Source of the DNA: a virus
Reading direction: 5' to 3' (one strand)
Virus record (IMG/VR): IMGVR_UViG_3300043448_000845
Span: 1-43,801 of that record
Length of the DNA: 43,801 bases
Of this stretch, positions 8,668-20,600 are shown piece by piece. Each line of letters opens with the position of its first letter. Position 1 is the stretch's first letter. Under the pieces are notes generated by a model. The model was not told the origin of the DNA. It did not search any database and saw only the letters and a list, made by a program, of their open reading frames with translations. The position numbers and the translations under genes were made by a program.

Positions 8668-10367
8668 GTGATATTGTAGAAATATTAGGTGAAAAAAAGT
8701 TTATTGGGTCTAAAAGAAAAGAACTAAAAACTAGAGTTGTGTTTGAAGAAAATAAAAAAATTCAATACGAGCACAATTTGTTTTATGATATATCACAACA
8801 AACTCAATATATTACCGAAAAAAACGAATCTAATAAATTTAGAATATATGGTAAAATAAATCCAATTATTAATTTAAATGTACATCAAAAATTAACAAAC
8901 AATACCGATCGTTTAATTGAAATTGATAATAATTTATTTGATATGAATTTAAATAATTGGACAATTGTGGTATTAAAATCAAAAAGATTTGAATCAAAGG
9001 TGGACGTCAATGGGATTCAACAGTATATTAAAGGTGTTAAAAAACTAGAAAAAAGTTCAAATAATACCACCATCATTGATTTAGATTTTAGGTTAGGTTT
9101 ACCAGGTAGGCAGTATAATTCTTCAATTAACTCAGATAATTTTTGCATGTTTTTACCTCTTGGCCACAATTTTGAAATTGGTGATAAGGTAAAAGTTGAA
9201 ACTTTAGATGATGATTTATTAGATTCAAAGATATATGATGTTGTGGATGTTAGGCCAAATATGGTTTATATAAACACAAAACCAATTAAACGTTCTTTTA
9301 AAAAAGAATTCGTTCAAGCTAAAGAGGCTTCAGTAAAAAAAATAGATGATTTTACTAATGTAAAAGTAAATAATACGGAAGTTATAAATAATGATGCAAA
9401 ACAAAGAATTAAAAATTTAGTTTTTAAACCATCAGAAATTCCAGGAATAATTAACACTCCAAGACCAAGAATACAAAACCTGATAAGACCAGAATTTTAT
9501 GTTTCAAAAGTAATTGAAAAAGAACAATTAGAATATTATGTAAAAGGTTTGGAAATTATTGCGATTGTGGATCAATTAGATGACTGCGCTTTTTCGATTA
9601 ACAATTACAACCAGCAAATAAAAAATTTTTTCTTAAATGGCGATTTAAATATAACTGGGCTACGAAATAATTTAAACGAACCCCTTTCTGATTTATACAT
9701 TGGTATTATTAAAAACTCAGCGCCAGCTGAAAACACAATTAGTAATGTCGAGTCTCATTTTTCAAATTACATTGAAAATGTTGGTGATGGATTTGGGTTG
9801 GAGCTTATATCCGATAATACTAAAGGTTTTAATTCAAAACCAAAAATTGGTGATATTTTATTACATTCAATTTGTGAACACACGACTGAAAATTTAACTG
9901 AAAAGGAAATTTCATACATTAGCCATAGATTCATATATAAAAATGTATTATTTAACTACAAACCTTTTACAAAAATTAATATAAAATTAAAATCACCGTA
10001 TATCGAAGACGGTGAAAATGTTAGGAATAAACCAGATTATGCTATTTATAGTAGAGAAAGGGAAAAATATATTTGGCGAGATATATTTGATATAGGGATA
10101 ACTGATGAAAACGGTAATGTTATAGATTTTCCTTTCATGAACGGATCTTTTTATACGTTTTGTGATATTAACTTTTTTTTAAAACCTGAAGTTAGATCAG
10201 TTAGAAAATATACACTAAATGTAAACGATATAACATCATCAGCTGGTAATCAATTTATTAACGAGTTTGATGACGCGTTTAGAAATGTGGATTTAAGTGA
10301 AACAAACGACCCAAATGACCCCAATGGAATAAAACCATTTAATCAGTATAGAGACGAAAAATGTTAA
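8664..10367 (+). CDS. Unknown baseplate-block protein (567 aa)
   Basis: I do not recognise this protein. It begins with an ATGA overlap on the previous gene and its stop overlaps the next start by seven bases, so it is translated as part of the baseplate operon. The sequence is rich in Asn, Lys and Ile, with no signal peptide, membrane segment or nucleotide-binding motif. A stretch at about residues 170-215 (GDKVKVETLDDD, then YDVVDVRPNMVYI) looks like a small beta-barrel, and residues 425-440 contain FNYKPFTKINIKLKSP. The strand-rich character and location suggest a structural baseplate component. The exact role cannot be told from sequence. Confidence 0.6.
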   Translation: MSDIVEILGEKKFIGSKRKELKTRVVFEENKKIQYEHNLFYDISQQTQYITEKNESNKFRIYGKINPIINLNVHQKLTNNTDRLIEIDNNLFDMNLNNWTIVVLKSKRFESKVDVNGIQQYIKGVKKLEKSSNNTTIIDLDFRLGLPGRQYNSSINSDNFCMFLPLGHNFEIGDKVKVETLDDDLLDSKIYDVVDVRPNMVYINTKPIKRSFKKEFVQAKEASVKKIDDFTNVKVNNTEVINNDAKQRIKNLVFKPSEIPGIINTPRPRIQNLIRPEFYVSKVIEKEQLEYYVKGLEIIAIVDQLDDCAFSINNYNQQIKNFFLNGDLNITGLRNNLNEPLSDLYIGIIKNSAPAENTISNVESHFSNYIENVGDGFGLELISDNTKGFNSKPKIGDILLHSICEHTTENLTEKEISYISHRFIYKNVLFNYKPFTKINIKLKSPYIEDGENVRNKPDYAIYSREREKYIWRDIFDIGITDENGNVIDFPFMNGSFYTFCDINFFLKPEVRSVRKYTLNVNDITSSAGNQFINEFDDAFRNVDLSETNDPNDPNGIKPFNQYRDEKC

Positions 10368-12880
10368 AAACAAAAATACCAAACGAAGATATAATTTTAC
10401 AAGCTAATATTGTAAATGAAGACTATTCGTCTGACAGGGATTTTTATAACCAAAATTTATTAAATTTTACAAAAAACACTGTTATTAATGATATCAGCGA
10501 TACTGAAATTTATGAGTATAAACCCGATAATATTAATGAAATAAATTTTAATATTTTCTTTTTACATTATGTTCAAGACAATGAACTATCTGATTTAAAA
10601 AAATATATTGAATCTGATTTTAATAAGCAGTATAACATCACAAAAGCAAAATTTGGATTAACTGATATTAACGGTGTTGAAATAACTAAAGGATTCAATA
10701 ATGTCTACGAAACTAGACAAGCTAATGGACTAAGAGAAGAGGCTGTTTTGAGTGAAAAAACTTTAACTAGGTTTGAAGAATTAAAACAAAAACCATATGT
10801 TGTTAGAGATTTTATTGGGGAAAGTACGTTAAAAAAACCAATTAAATCTGGTATACCCGTTTTTTATAATTCGTTTACGTTGCCATTTTGGGTATCAAAA
10901 GATAAGTGGATAAACGAAACATTACTTTTTTCCAACAAATCATATTTTTATAACTCATTTTTGTTAATGGAAATTTATGATTCAACATCTATTGTATCTC
11001 AAAATAGAATACAATCGATACCGATTTTTATTAATGATAGGTATAATATTACGGAAAAAAATGCATCAAAAAACTTTCATTACGAAAGACCTTGTTTTAA
11101 ATTAAGTGAAGGTGTTGACGGATTTTCATTTTTCTTTTTAAGAGATTATATAACAAATGAATTTTATGTTAAATATTCTTTTTGGGATGCATTAAATGGT
11201 AAAAAAATATCCTTATTACCATCATCAAATTTAGATGTTAATAAAAAATGGTTACAGGATCCAGATAACTTTAGTCAAAATAATCGCTATTTGAAATATG
11301 TTTTAGATTATCAAAATAAAACTTACAAAATATACGAATATAATCCAATAACAAAAGAGTATGATAGCGAGCGAAGTAATTTTGATTTGTATCAGTTAGA
11401 GTTTGACACTTACTATAAAAACAAAGTGGTACCAAATGAAAAACCTAAAAATTCAAAATTAATTTTAACCACGCAAGAAATTTCTAATCCTTTAAATTTT
11501 ACAATAAAAAATTTATATACATCTAATTTTGTTAATAGCGCAAGTAGTTTACCAATCTTAACAGATGGCGAAATAAATAATTACCAAACATTCCTTAATA
11601 ATAAAACAAAAAATTTTTTAAAGCAATTTAATGGTTATATAAATAATTTAACTTCAGAAGTTTTTGGTGAGTTAAATGAAAAAAATGTATACATTCCAGT
11701 TGTAAATAGAAATGTTAAAGCATATCAAATACCAATCAAATCTTTTATCTTTAAAAATGTTGATACAAAAACTTGGACTATTAGAAGTATGGAATTTAAA
11801 GACATAACGGTAAATCTTAATAGTTTAGTTTTAAAAAATACTGTTTACAACCAAAGACAAAGTTTATGGAATGAAAATCCAAGTTATAGGGTTAGTGAGG
11901 CTATAACGATAGTACATGGCTCACAATCAAACATAGGTTCGGGTACTGATGCTGGAAAATTTACTGAAAATGTGTTAAGAAAATATTTGGAAAATCCACT
12001 TATTTTTAAAGTTCTTTTAAATCAAATAGAAAGTGAAAGGTATAATATAAACTATTATCAATATGATGAGTCGTATAGGGAACAATCAATAGTTAATTTT
12101 TTGTCAAAATGTTTTACAAAATTAGGTGTTGTGTTTCGTGTAACATCTTCACATAATTATGATTATACGGGGCTAGCTGTGGATTTAAGAGGTCAGGTCG
12201 ATCAAAATCATAGTGAAATATATTATTATATAGATAAATTAACTCAAAAATATGAGTCTATGAAAAGCATAAATAGGGCTATATTTGATGATATTAGAGA
12301 CACAGCGCTTGGGTTATTAATTGCATATAATACTAATCAATCGGATTTATTTTCAATTGTTGACGGTGTTGTGGATGCTGTAAATGATATTTTAAATCCA
12401 AAAGACAACCCAGAATTAATTGAGCAATTTTTGATTTTAGCTGCTCAAAAAAATATTAACCAAACAGATAAAGATATTTTAATAAACAAATTAACTTTAG
12501 AAAAAGCGGCAATTAATTTAGACGCTAATCCAACGGATTTAAGGTATGAAATAAGAGATTACGCCCTGACAACATATGCTGTACAAAATGGTGATAAATT
12601 TATCATACCTAATGAGAGTAATAAGATAGATGTTTATTTTAACATTGGGGAAAAAATAAAATTTTTAGCATCAAATATTTCACAATTTGTCATAAATGGT
12701 AAATTAAGAATATCTATTATTAATAGTGATGGTGATATAAAAAATATTGTAGTACCTGTTAAATCAACTATAACAGCTAAAAAATCATCGGCGACTAATC
12801 TCAAAAATAAATTACCAAAGTACACAGCACCAAAAACCCCAAGCGGCGGTGGTGTGGCGGAATTAGATGAAATGCTATGA
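10361..12880 (+). CDS. Unknown large baseplate-block protein (839 aa)
   Basis: I do not recognise this protein. It overlaps both neighbours (seven bases at the start, four at the end), consistent with fixed subunit ratios in one assembly. It is Asn/Lys-rich, with a centre of aromatic strands (PVFYNSFTLPFWVSKDKW near residue 165) that reads like a beta-rich fibre or wedge protein. A more helical region near residues 540-710 includes a segment QSIVNFLSKCFTKLGVVFRV. The tail after residue 810 is low-complexity and basic (Lys, Ser, Thr, Pro, Gly) and may be disordered. Function inferred only from context. Confidence 0.6.
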   Translation: MLKTKIPNEDIILQANIVNEDYSSDRDFYNQNLLNFTKNTVINDISDTEIYEYKPDNINEINFNIFFLHYVQDNELSDLKKYIESDFNKQYNITKAKFGLTDINGVEITKGFNNVYETRQANGLREEAVLSEKTLTRFEELKQKPYVVRDFIGESTLKKPIKSGIPVFYNSFTLPFWVSKDKWINETLLFSNKSYFYNSFLLMEIYDSTSIVSQNRIQSIPIFINDRYNITEKNASKNFHYERPCFKLSEGVDGFSFFFLRDYITNEFYVKYSFWDALNGKKISLLPSSNLDVNKKWLQDPDNFSQNNRYLKYVLDYQNKTYKIYEYNPITKEYDSERSNFDLYQLEFDTYYKNKVVPNEKPKNSKLILTTQEISNPLNFTIKNLYTSNFVNSASSLPILTDGEINNYQTFLNNKTKNFLKQFNGYINNLTSEVFGELNEKNVYIPVVNRNVKAYQIPIKSFIFKNVDTKTWTIRSMEFKDITVNLNSLVLKNTVYNQRQSLWNENPSYRVSEAITIVHGSQSNIGSGTDAGKFTENVLRKYLENPLIFKVLLNQIESERYNINYYQYDESYREQSIVNFLSKCFTKLGVVFRVTSSHNYDYTGLAVDLRGQVDQNHSEIYYYIDKLTQKYESMKSINRAIFDDIRDTALGLLIAYNTNQSDLFSIVDGVVDAVNDILNPKDNPELIEQFLILAAQKNINQTDKDILINKLTLEKAAINLDANPTDLRYEIRDYALTTYAVQNGDKFIIPNESNKIDVYFNIGEKIKFLASNISQFVINGKLRISIINSDGDIKNIVVPVKSTITAKKSSATNLKNKLPKYTAPKTPSGGGVAELDEML

Positions 12881-13701
12881 AACAAGTATTAATTTCAGAA
12901 ATTTTTGATAATAATATAGTTATTAATTTAGAAAGCAACACCGTTGTGCCTGGTTCTTATATAAATGCGGAATACAACGTTCCAGATGATTATAAATTAC
13001 AACAACTTGAACAAATAGCAAATAATATTGATCGAGTTGTTGGTACAAAAAATTTAATTTCTTATATTACAAATACCAAAATAATATCAACATATGATGA
13101 TGTTGTGAGTCATTTTACCCCGTCAACAAATAAGTATTTTGTCACTGGCTTTACGGAAAGTAAATCAAATTTAATAACAAAATACTTTAAAAAAAATAAC
13201 TTTATAAAATCAGCCGAATCGTTAAAATCTTTACAAAAATTAAAATTTAAAAAAATTGTTGGTGATGGCGGAAACGCACCAATTGAAATTGAAGAAACTT
13301 TTGATGGTAACCATAATATAAGAAACCGAGTTAAATTAAATATACCTGGTTTAGATATTGTAGCAATGATTTTAAATGAAAATAATAATGGTTTGATTGA
13401 ATATGTTTTGTATTTAGACACAGAAAATCCCATAAAGTATGTTGATTTAGGAAATGGAATTGCTAGATTTATATATATGAGATCTCATTACGAAGAAACT
13501 CAAACAGCAAATATGGTAATTTATGATGGTATAGTCGAAGAACCAAAAATAATATCTGAAGTATTTATTGATAGGGGTTTAAATAGCGCGTTTGAGCGCG
13601 TTAAAAAACTGAAAAATGTTAAAGATATGAATGAATTAACTAAAACGGGATTAGGGTATTATAAAATAAACACAAAGGGATATAATTTTAAAACAACATA
13701 A
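12877..13701 (+). CDS. Unknown baseplate-block protein (274 aa)
   Basis: I do not recognise this protein. It starts in an ATGA overlap with the previous gene and ends three bases before the next. It is soluble, with no signal peptide or membrane segment. The centre has VKLNIPGLDIVAMILNENNN followed by an acidic strand YVLYLDTENPIKYVDLG, suggesting an alpha/beta or beta-sandwich fold. The C-terminal third is helical and basic. Context places it in the baseplate or tail tube assembly. Confidence 0.6.
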   Translation: MKQVLISEIFDNNIVINLESNTVVPGSYINAEYNVPDDYKLQQLEQIANNIDRVVGTKNLISYITNTKIISTYDDVVSHFTPSTNKYFVTGFTESKSNLITKYFKKNNFIKSAESLKSLQKLKFKKIVGDGGNAPIEIEETFDGNHNIRNRVKLNIPGLDIVAMILNENNNGLIEYVLYLDTENPIKYVDLGNGIARFIYMRSHYEETQTANMVIYDGIVEEPKIISEVFIDRGLNSAFERVKKLKNVKDMNELTKTGLGYYKINTKGYNFKTT

Positions 13702-13704
13702 AAA

Positions 13705-14610
13705 ATGGCAATCGGATTATACGGTGTAAAAAGACCTGCGGATGTCGATCCAACTGACATTGAGGTCATTGTAATATACACTAAAACTAGAAATGCGACC
13801 GAAGCACAAACCGTAACAAAATTATTCGGTTCCCAGGTAATTAGACCGATGATGTCTAGTAGCGCACTTGGTGGTACCGATGTTGAATTACTCGGTGGTT
13901 TGTACAATTTAACTTTACCTAGAGACGTTTTCGGTCAAAAGGGTTTTTATACAATTTATTTAAGGCCAGCCCAAATTAGGGTTAAAATTGAAGATTGTGC
14001 TGAATTAGCGACATATCCTGATGTAAAAGGTTTAGTTTTTAACATAGATCAAGCGCCAATTGATTTTAGTAATAAATTTACCAATAATGGTTTGGATGGG
14101 TATAGGGTTGAGTATTTAAATAACGATGGAACAAAAATACCGAATCTTTACAGAATTATAACCTCATCGTTTATTTCAGAACCAGTACAAATTAACACAC
14201 CAAATTCGTCACAAAAAACAATTAAATATATCTACAATAATGTTGGTAATTTATTATTTTGTACCGTTACACCTAATGCGGCCCCTAGTTTTAAACCAAC
14301 TTCAGCACCATTTATTGGTAGAAAAGACCAAAATGTAATATTAACAAATACCAGTTTCTCACCACAAATGATTGAATTGGAAATGGTTAATTATGACGTT
14401 GAAAGTCTAGCAATTGGATTATTTGCCGATCAAACAAAATCTATGGATGATGGTATTTATACAATTTATGATTTTGATGGTAATATATACGCCCAGTATG
14501 ATTTATATGAAATCAGAGATAGTGTTAATAAAAAACTTTATGAAGTTAGACGAAAAAGAACAACCGTTGATACGACAAAATCTTTAAATAACATAGTAAG
14601 AAATGGCTGA
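13705..14610 (+). CDS. Unknown tail-block protein (301 aa)
   Basis: I do not recognise this protein. It opens with a strand-rich segment (DIEVIVIYTKTRNATEAQTV) and contains several short beta-strand segments such as YTIYLRPAQIRVKIEDC and DGIYTIYDFDGNIYAQYDLY, so it is probably an all-beta structural subunit. The C-terminus is basic (YEVRRKRTTVD). Its stop codon overlaps the start of the giant downstream gene by eight bases, which suggests the two products are made and used together, perhaps as an adaptor that links the giant protein to the baseplate. Confidence 0.6.
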   Translation: MAIGLYGVKRPADVDPTDIEVIVIYTKTRNATEAQTVTKLFGSQVIRPMMSSSALGGTDVELLGGLYNLTLPRDVFGQKGFYTIYLRPAQIRVKIEDCAELATYPDVKGLVFNIDQAPIDFSNKFTNNGLDGYRVEYLNNDGTKIPNLYRIITSSFISEPVQINTPNSSQKTIKYIYNNVGNLLFCTVTPNAAPSFKPTSAPFIGRKDQNVILTNTSFSPQMIELEMVNYDVESLAIGLFADQTKSMDDGIYTIYDFDGNIYAQYDLYEIRDSVNKKLYEVRRKRTTVDTTKSLNNIVRNG

Positions 14611-17600
14611 TCTTAGTTTTACAACGAATAATCAGATAATTAGGGATCTATACGATACACCACAAGATGCTATTGATGCATCAAAAGCGCTTGGTTGTGA
14701 TGGGTATCGTACATATGTCATAAACGGTGACGTTAAATATGTACCGTGCTCATCTTTTGTGCAATATGAAAGAGCCTTGAGATATAGAACAGTGCAAGGC
14801 AAAATAGGTGCTTTTGGTAGCGATACTTTCGGTAGTAAATTAGTTGGTTTACAATTTGCTAATGCTAAAGACGAAATACAAGGTGATCCGTTTTTTACGT
14901 TAGGTAATTTTTCAATACAAAAAAGCGTACAGCAAGGGGCCCAAGCATCACAATTACAAATTCAGATAAATGAAGCCACACAAAATGACTCCGTAAAAAG
15001 TTTTACGGTTGATAGTATAGCACAAAGAAATTTACCTTATTTTGAAGGCAAAGAATATGTGCAAGCCTTAAAACAAAAAGTAACTGAAAATTTAACAGTA
15101 AAAGTATTATTTGACAGAAGAAAATTAGATAATTATGTTTTATTTTCATCGTTAAAAGAAAGATTAAAAAATGTTATTATTGAGATATATAATAATTTTC
15201 CAGGGGCAATAAAAGCCGAGCCAATCTCTATAACAACACCTTCCATTTCTAACTATGCGGTATATCCACTCGAAAACAGGTCTTCTTTTAAAGTAAATCT
15301 TTATGGTTTATTCAATCCATATGGTATTGAATATAATAGTTCTGGAAATACTTTAGATAACAGTGAAACTGTAACAAAATATAGAAATTTTACTAAAACA
15401 CATAAAGAATATGTTATATATTATAACGGAGTTGAATACCCTATAATTTCTGCGCAATTTCCACAAAATAATAATGACGATGCGACAGGTATTAGGTTAA
15501 CAGTGGATGGTAATCCTTTTGGGGATATTGTTGATGTAAACAATGTTGTTAACGTAAGATTTTATATAAAACCTAAAAGTAAAGTATACAATGATTTTTT
15601 TAATAATTTATCAGATTTAGCTTCGTTTCTTTTAAATAAAGATCCGAATACTGGTGAATATATTAGTGAGTTCGTTTATCCATCAGAAGATGATAGCGGA
15701 CAAGTGAGAACTGTTAAAGAAACTTTAATTTTTCCAATGTATGATGAGTTTAACATTGATATGTTTAGTAGCAAATTTGATAATTATACGACAACATTAA
15801 ATGATTTTGCTGATTCATATGATAGTATTAAAACAAATTTAATTTCAAGATTTTTAACAACCGATTCTTTAAAAGAATTTGACACAAGCGATCGTAAAGC
15901 TAATTTACTATTTCAATTGTACGGTAAAACATTTGATGATATTAAAAGATATATCGATGGTATAACTTTTATGCGAAATGTTACTTATGATAAAATTGAA
16001 AATGTTCCAGATCTTTTAATTAAAAATTATGCGACAATGCTCGGTTTCAATACATTTGAAATTGAAGATGAAAATACTTTAATCGATTCTTTGTTTTCAA
16101 CTGAACTTGATGATGTTGAAAAAGGTACAACACCAGCTGAAATTGACATCGAATTATGGAGAAGAATTTTAATTAACTCGTTTTATCTATACAAATCAAA
16201 AGGTACTAGAAAATCTATCGAGTTTATTTTGAGATTAGTTGGTTTACCTGACGAAATATTTGAGTTAAATGAATATGTTTATTTGGCTGAAAGACCTTTA
16301 AATACACCAGATGTTTTAAATAAAATTTATGGTCAGGCAATTATTGATGACCCAGAGATTTTAATACAAAGAGTGCCTTTTGATACAAAAGGTTTTCCAA
16401 CTACACCAATAAATGTTAAATATCAAGAAGACGGGGGTTACATTACAGAAGATAAGTTTAATATTGGTAGATTTGATTTTGGCCAAAGATATATTAATCA
16501 ATACAAAAAATATGAAAATGTTTTTCTTTTTGATGTGTATAGAACAATTGATAACGTAAAAAGTTGGGTATACAACGAAGTGCCAAGAACCTATTATAAA
16601 GATGACAGAAATGGCTTTACCGAATACGAATCAAATGATATTAGATTATCTATAAATTCTAAAGAGCTTGAGGTTTATTTATCATCAAATCGAATATTTG
16701 ATGTTCCCGTTTACAGGCAATACGCTAGAAATATAGGTATTGTTAACGCTGATTTAAATATATTAAATAAATTTAACTCAACAGATTTAACGTTTAATCA
16801 ATTTATTAAAAAATCGTTAGATACGTTTATAAACCCAAAAAATAGAAAAACGATTAAGACGTATCCAACATTATCGAAGATTTACTTTGATTATTTAAAA
16901 ACAACAACCACGCCAATTGACAGCATGAGAAGTTTAGAGTTTTTAAATAAATTTGATTCTTCGTGGGTTAAATTAATACAACAATTCGTACCAGCAACAT
17001 CTATTCTTAATGCTGGTAAAAAAATACAAAATTCAACTTTTTTAGATAATAAATTTGTATATAAACATGGTTTAAATAATGATGTATCTTGGTTGGGTAC
17101 GGATGGTTCTGAATTCCAACAAAAAGCACTTAAACCAGTTTATCTTGGAACAACAAATGTTACAGAAAATGTTGGGAAACTTGGGGCCAAAATTGATGGT
17201 GACCCAATAACGTTTAATATTTCGGGTAAACCAGGCGCCAAAATAACTGGAACAGACCCAACTATTAATGAATATTTTGGTGTTTACTATACGATGTTTG
17301 AGTATTGCGATGAAAGTGAGGGTAGTTTCCATATTTGGCAAAGCGGTATTGACTACGGGGATGATAGCTTATTTAATGGTAATATAAATCAATCTAGCTA
17401 TGTGTCATCAACTCAAAGATATGGTGTTTTTGTTATATACAATAGTAAGTTATATAGATTGAATACTAGGTACATGTTTAATGATACGGGTTCAATTCCC
17501 GACATACATACGGCTGGAACTGGGTCAACAATTGAAAGTAGATACCCGCCCAATAAAGCAACAGTAACAAACGCATCTGGTGATACCAGAATGATATGGG

Positions 17601-20600
17601 AACACGTACCAATTGATGTTGATTCTAGAACTATAACGTTTGCAGATACCTTGTCTTTAGACATTAGATCAATTGAAAGATCATATTATATGAACTCAAT
17701 TGGGCGTGGTTTAGCCTATTTGGGTATTCGGGTTAATTTTGATTGCCCACCACCAAGACCGCATGTTTGTTACTATGATTTTACTGGTAGAACAATTACA
17801 CCAGCTTTAGTACATAACACATTTAGGACTTATAATGATGAAGAAGGTATCACACAAACTATTAAACAACCTAGGTTTTATGGTTATAGTATGAACCACA
17901 CCCCATTAAGACCATCAGGATTAATTTATGGTGAAATATCAAAGTGGGCTACCCCATATGAAAAAAGATTTTCGTGGGCAACTGGATTTACGTATTATAA
18001 GGGAGAAATTATCGCAAATATACATCCAACAAATAAAGAAAATTTGGTTGTTGGTAGTAAAATATATTTAGTTACTGGAGACACATTTGAGGCAACGGGT
18101 ACAACATATCCAATTACAGCCCCAACTGGTTTAAAACACATAGCAACAGCAAATTCAGCGTCTTTTGTGAGTCCTGGAACTACTGGTGTGACCGTTAATT
18201 TATCAACAATTTCAACTGGAACCACTGGTGGTATGTATGAAAGATATCAGGATAGAACAAAAACGGATCCTTTTATGCATATTGATCCAGCTTATATTTC
18301 AAAAATTAAATTAGACCCAAGCAGGGCTTCATATTCGGTAAATTTAACAAAATCACTTAATTTAGGCCACATATTTAGTGGCGCAACACCACAAACAACA
18401 TATAAAGTAAAGGATAATATTATAAACGGTGAGCTATTTATATCAGATTCTGTGACTGTAAACTTTGAGGGTTTTTATGGGTTAGACCAAACAAAAATAG
18501 GCCCATTTTATACTTTAAATGATGATGGGGTATTTATTCACACTTTAGAAAATAGTATTCTTTTACAACCAAATTCAAACAACTATATATCAATTCAATC
18601 TTTAAATGAAAATTTTACAACAATTGGTAATGAGTTAAGTTTGGTAAATACAACACCAGGGCATTATTTAGTTGCAAAAAATAGTTATTTAAGTTTTAAA
18701 TTTGATTTATATTTCGAATCTATTGAAAATATAAATCAAACCATAAACATTAAATTGATAAATTCTTTAGGTTTTATTTATGATACCCAGTCATTTACAT
18801 TTAATGGATCTGACGATGCAAACTTAAGACAATATGTTTTTGAATATACTGGATTTTTTAATTCTGGTGAAAAAATTTATTTAGTCATTGAACCAATAGA
18901 TTTAGCTTGCACATTATCTAGATATGAAGAAATAGATTATATTCATGAAGAGGTCGATGAGGCTTCTTTTAATCAATTAAATGACCCTAGATTTAGAGTG
19001 TTATTAAATTCTGGATTTTCGGCCAGAGGTGAGTACTTAGATGGTTTATCGATTAAACCAATTTATAATTTATCAAATTTAGATACCAACAATTTAATAC
19101 TTAGATTAACAGAAAAAAAATATGTTAATGTTCCTTTTTTAAATATTGAGCATTCGATCGATCCTAATTATTATCACAATAAATTATTTTTATCTTATTT
19201 TGAAACCAATTCTCAAAATAACATTGTTTTTGACTCGAGTGAATACGATAAAAAGATAAATTTTGATAAGGTTAATTTCACCTTTACTATTAGAAGTAAA
19301 AGTGATAATTTTTCAACAACAGGCCTTGTTTCTGTTTCTGGCGGTAAAAACATAGGTGTAAAAACCGCAACTGTCGAACACGAATTAAATTTTAGTGATT
19401 ATTATTTGGGTAATTCTGTTAGACAAACTGATAATAATGATGTCACAAATGCGATAACAATCGGTAAAAATGTAAGAATTAGGCAAAACACGCATAACAG
19501 AGAATTTACTTACTCACCGAAGTATAGTTTTTACAACAATATTGAACTTGGTACGGCAACCAAAGATACTCTAGGTAGCTTTAAAGGTTATGATTTAGGA
19601 TTAAATGATTATACTCTGTTTAATTATGGAAACCCTATAATTAGTGAAATTAAAAACAAAAAAAGGTACTCTTTTAATTCATTAGGTACGTCATCATATA
19701 GCTTATACAAATTAGAAAATGATGTGTATAACACTGAAATTTATAAAAAAATACTTGATGTCGTACCAGAATTTAATGCCCAAATAGTTAACTATGAATT
19801 AAATGATATTGTAAAAGTTAATATTGATGACTATAAAATTGTGGTGGATAGCCCAACGGGTCAAACTGTACAAACAAATTCGGTTTATAGGTTATATGTG
19901 TGTGTTAACGATATTAACATTGATCATTGCTACAAATTAGAAGATACGTCAGCTTCGACACTCGTCCAAGGTGAAATACACGAAATTTATAGACCAAGGG
20001 GGTCGAGATCATGTTTTATTGAAATTGAAAAATATAACCCAACTAATTTCACACCATGGGGTTATGAACACTCACCGTTACTAACAACAAGTAACCCAAA
20101 TGTTTCGGATTATATTAATAAAAATTTTATAAGCTATGACCCAACGGTTGTAAGTGAATATAATTTTGGGGATATAATTTTAGGTTCATATCCAAATCCT
20201 GGGGGTAGTGACGAATTTTTTAGGTTCATATATCAAAAGCCGCTAAAATGGGATTCAACTAAAAAGTATTTTAAAGGTGATTTTGTTTTGTCTGGAGTTA
20301 CCGATGAAACAGTATTAGCCCCAACCGTGTATAGATTTTTTGTGGCAAAAAAAGACCATACAAATGCCGCGCCATATCTTGCGACAAGTGGGTCAACTGG
20401 TACAACCGAATGGAGGCGTATAACTAGCGTTAACGATTTATTTGATCACAAATCACTTGGTGGTTTAACCAACTGGGTCGAATCTGTTGGTGGATCTTGG
20501 TTTCCGTTAGATGTGTATGTTGCGATACCAACAACGGCAGCGAGATTACCTAAAACACTACCTGTGAGTGAATTTGGTATACCATTTATATCAACTGGTA

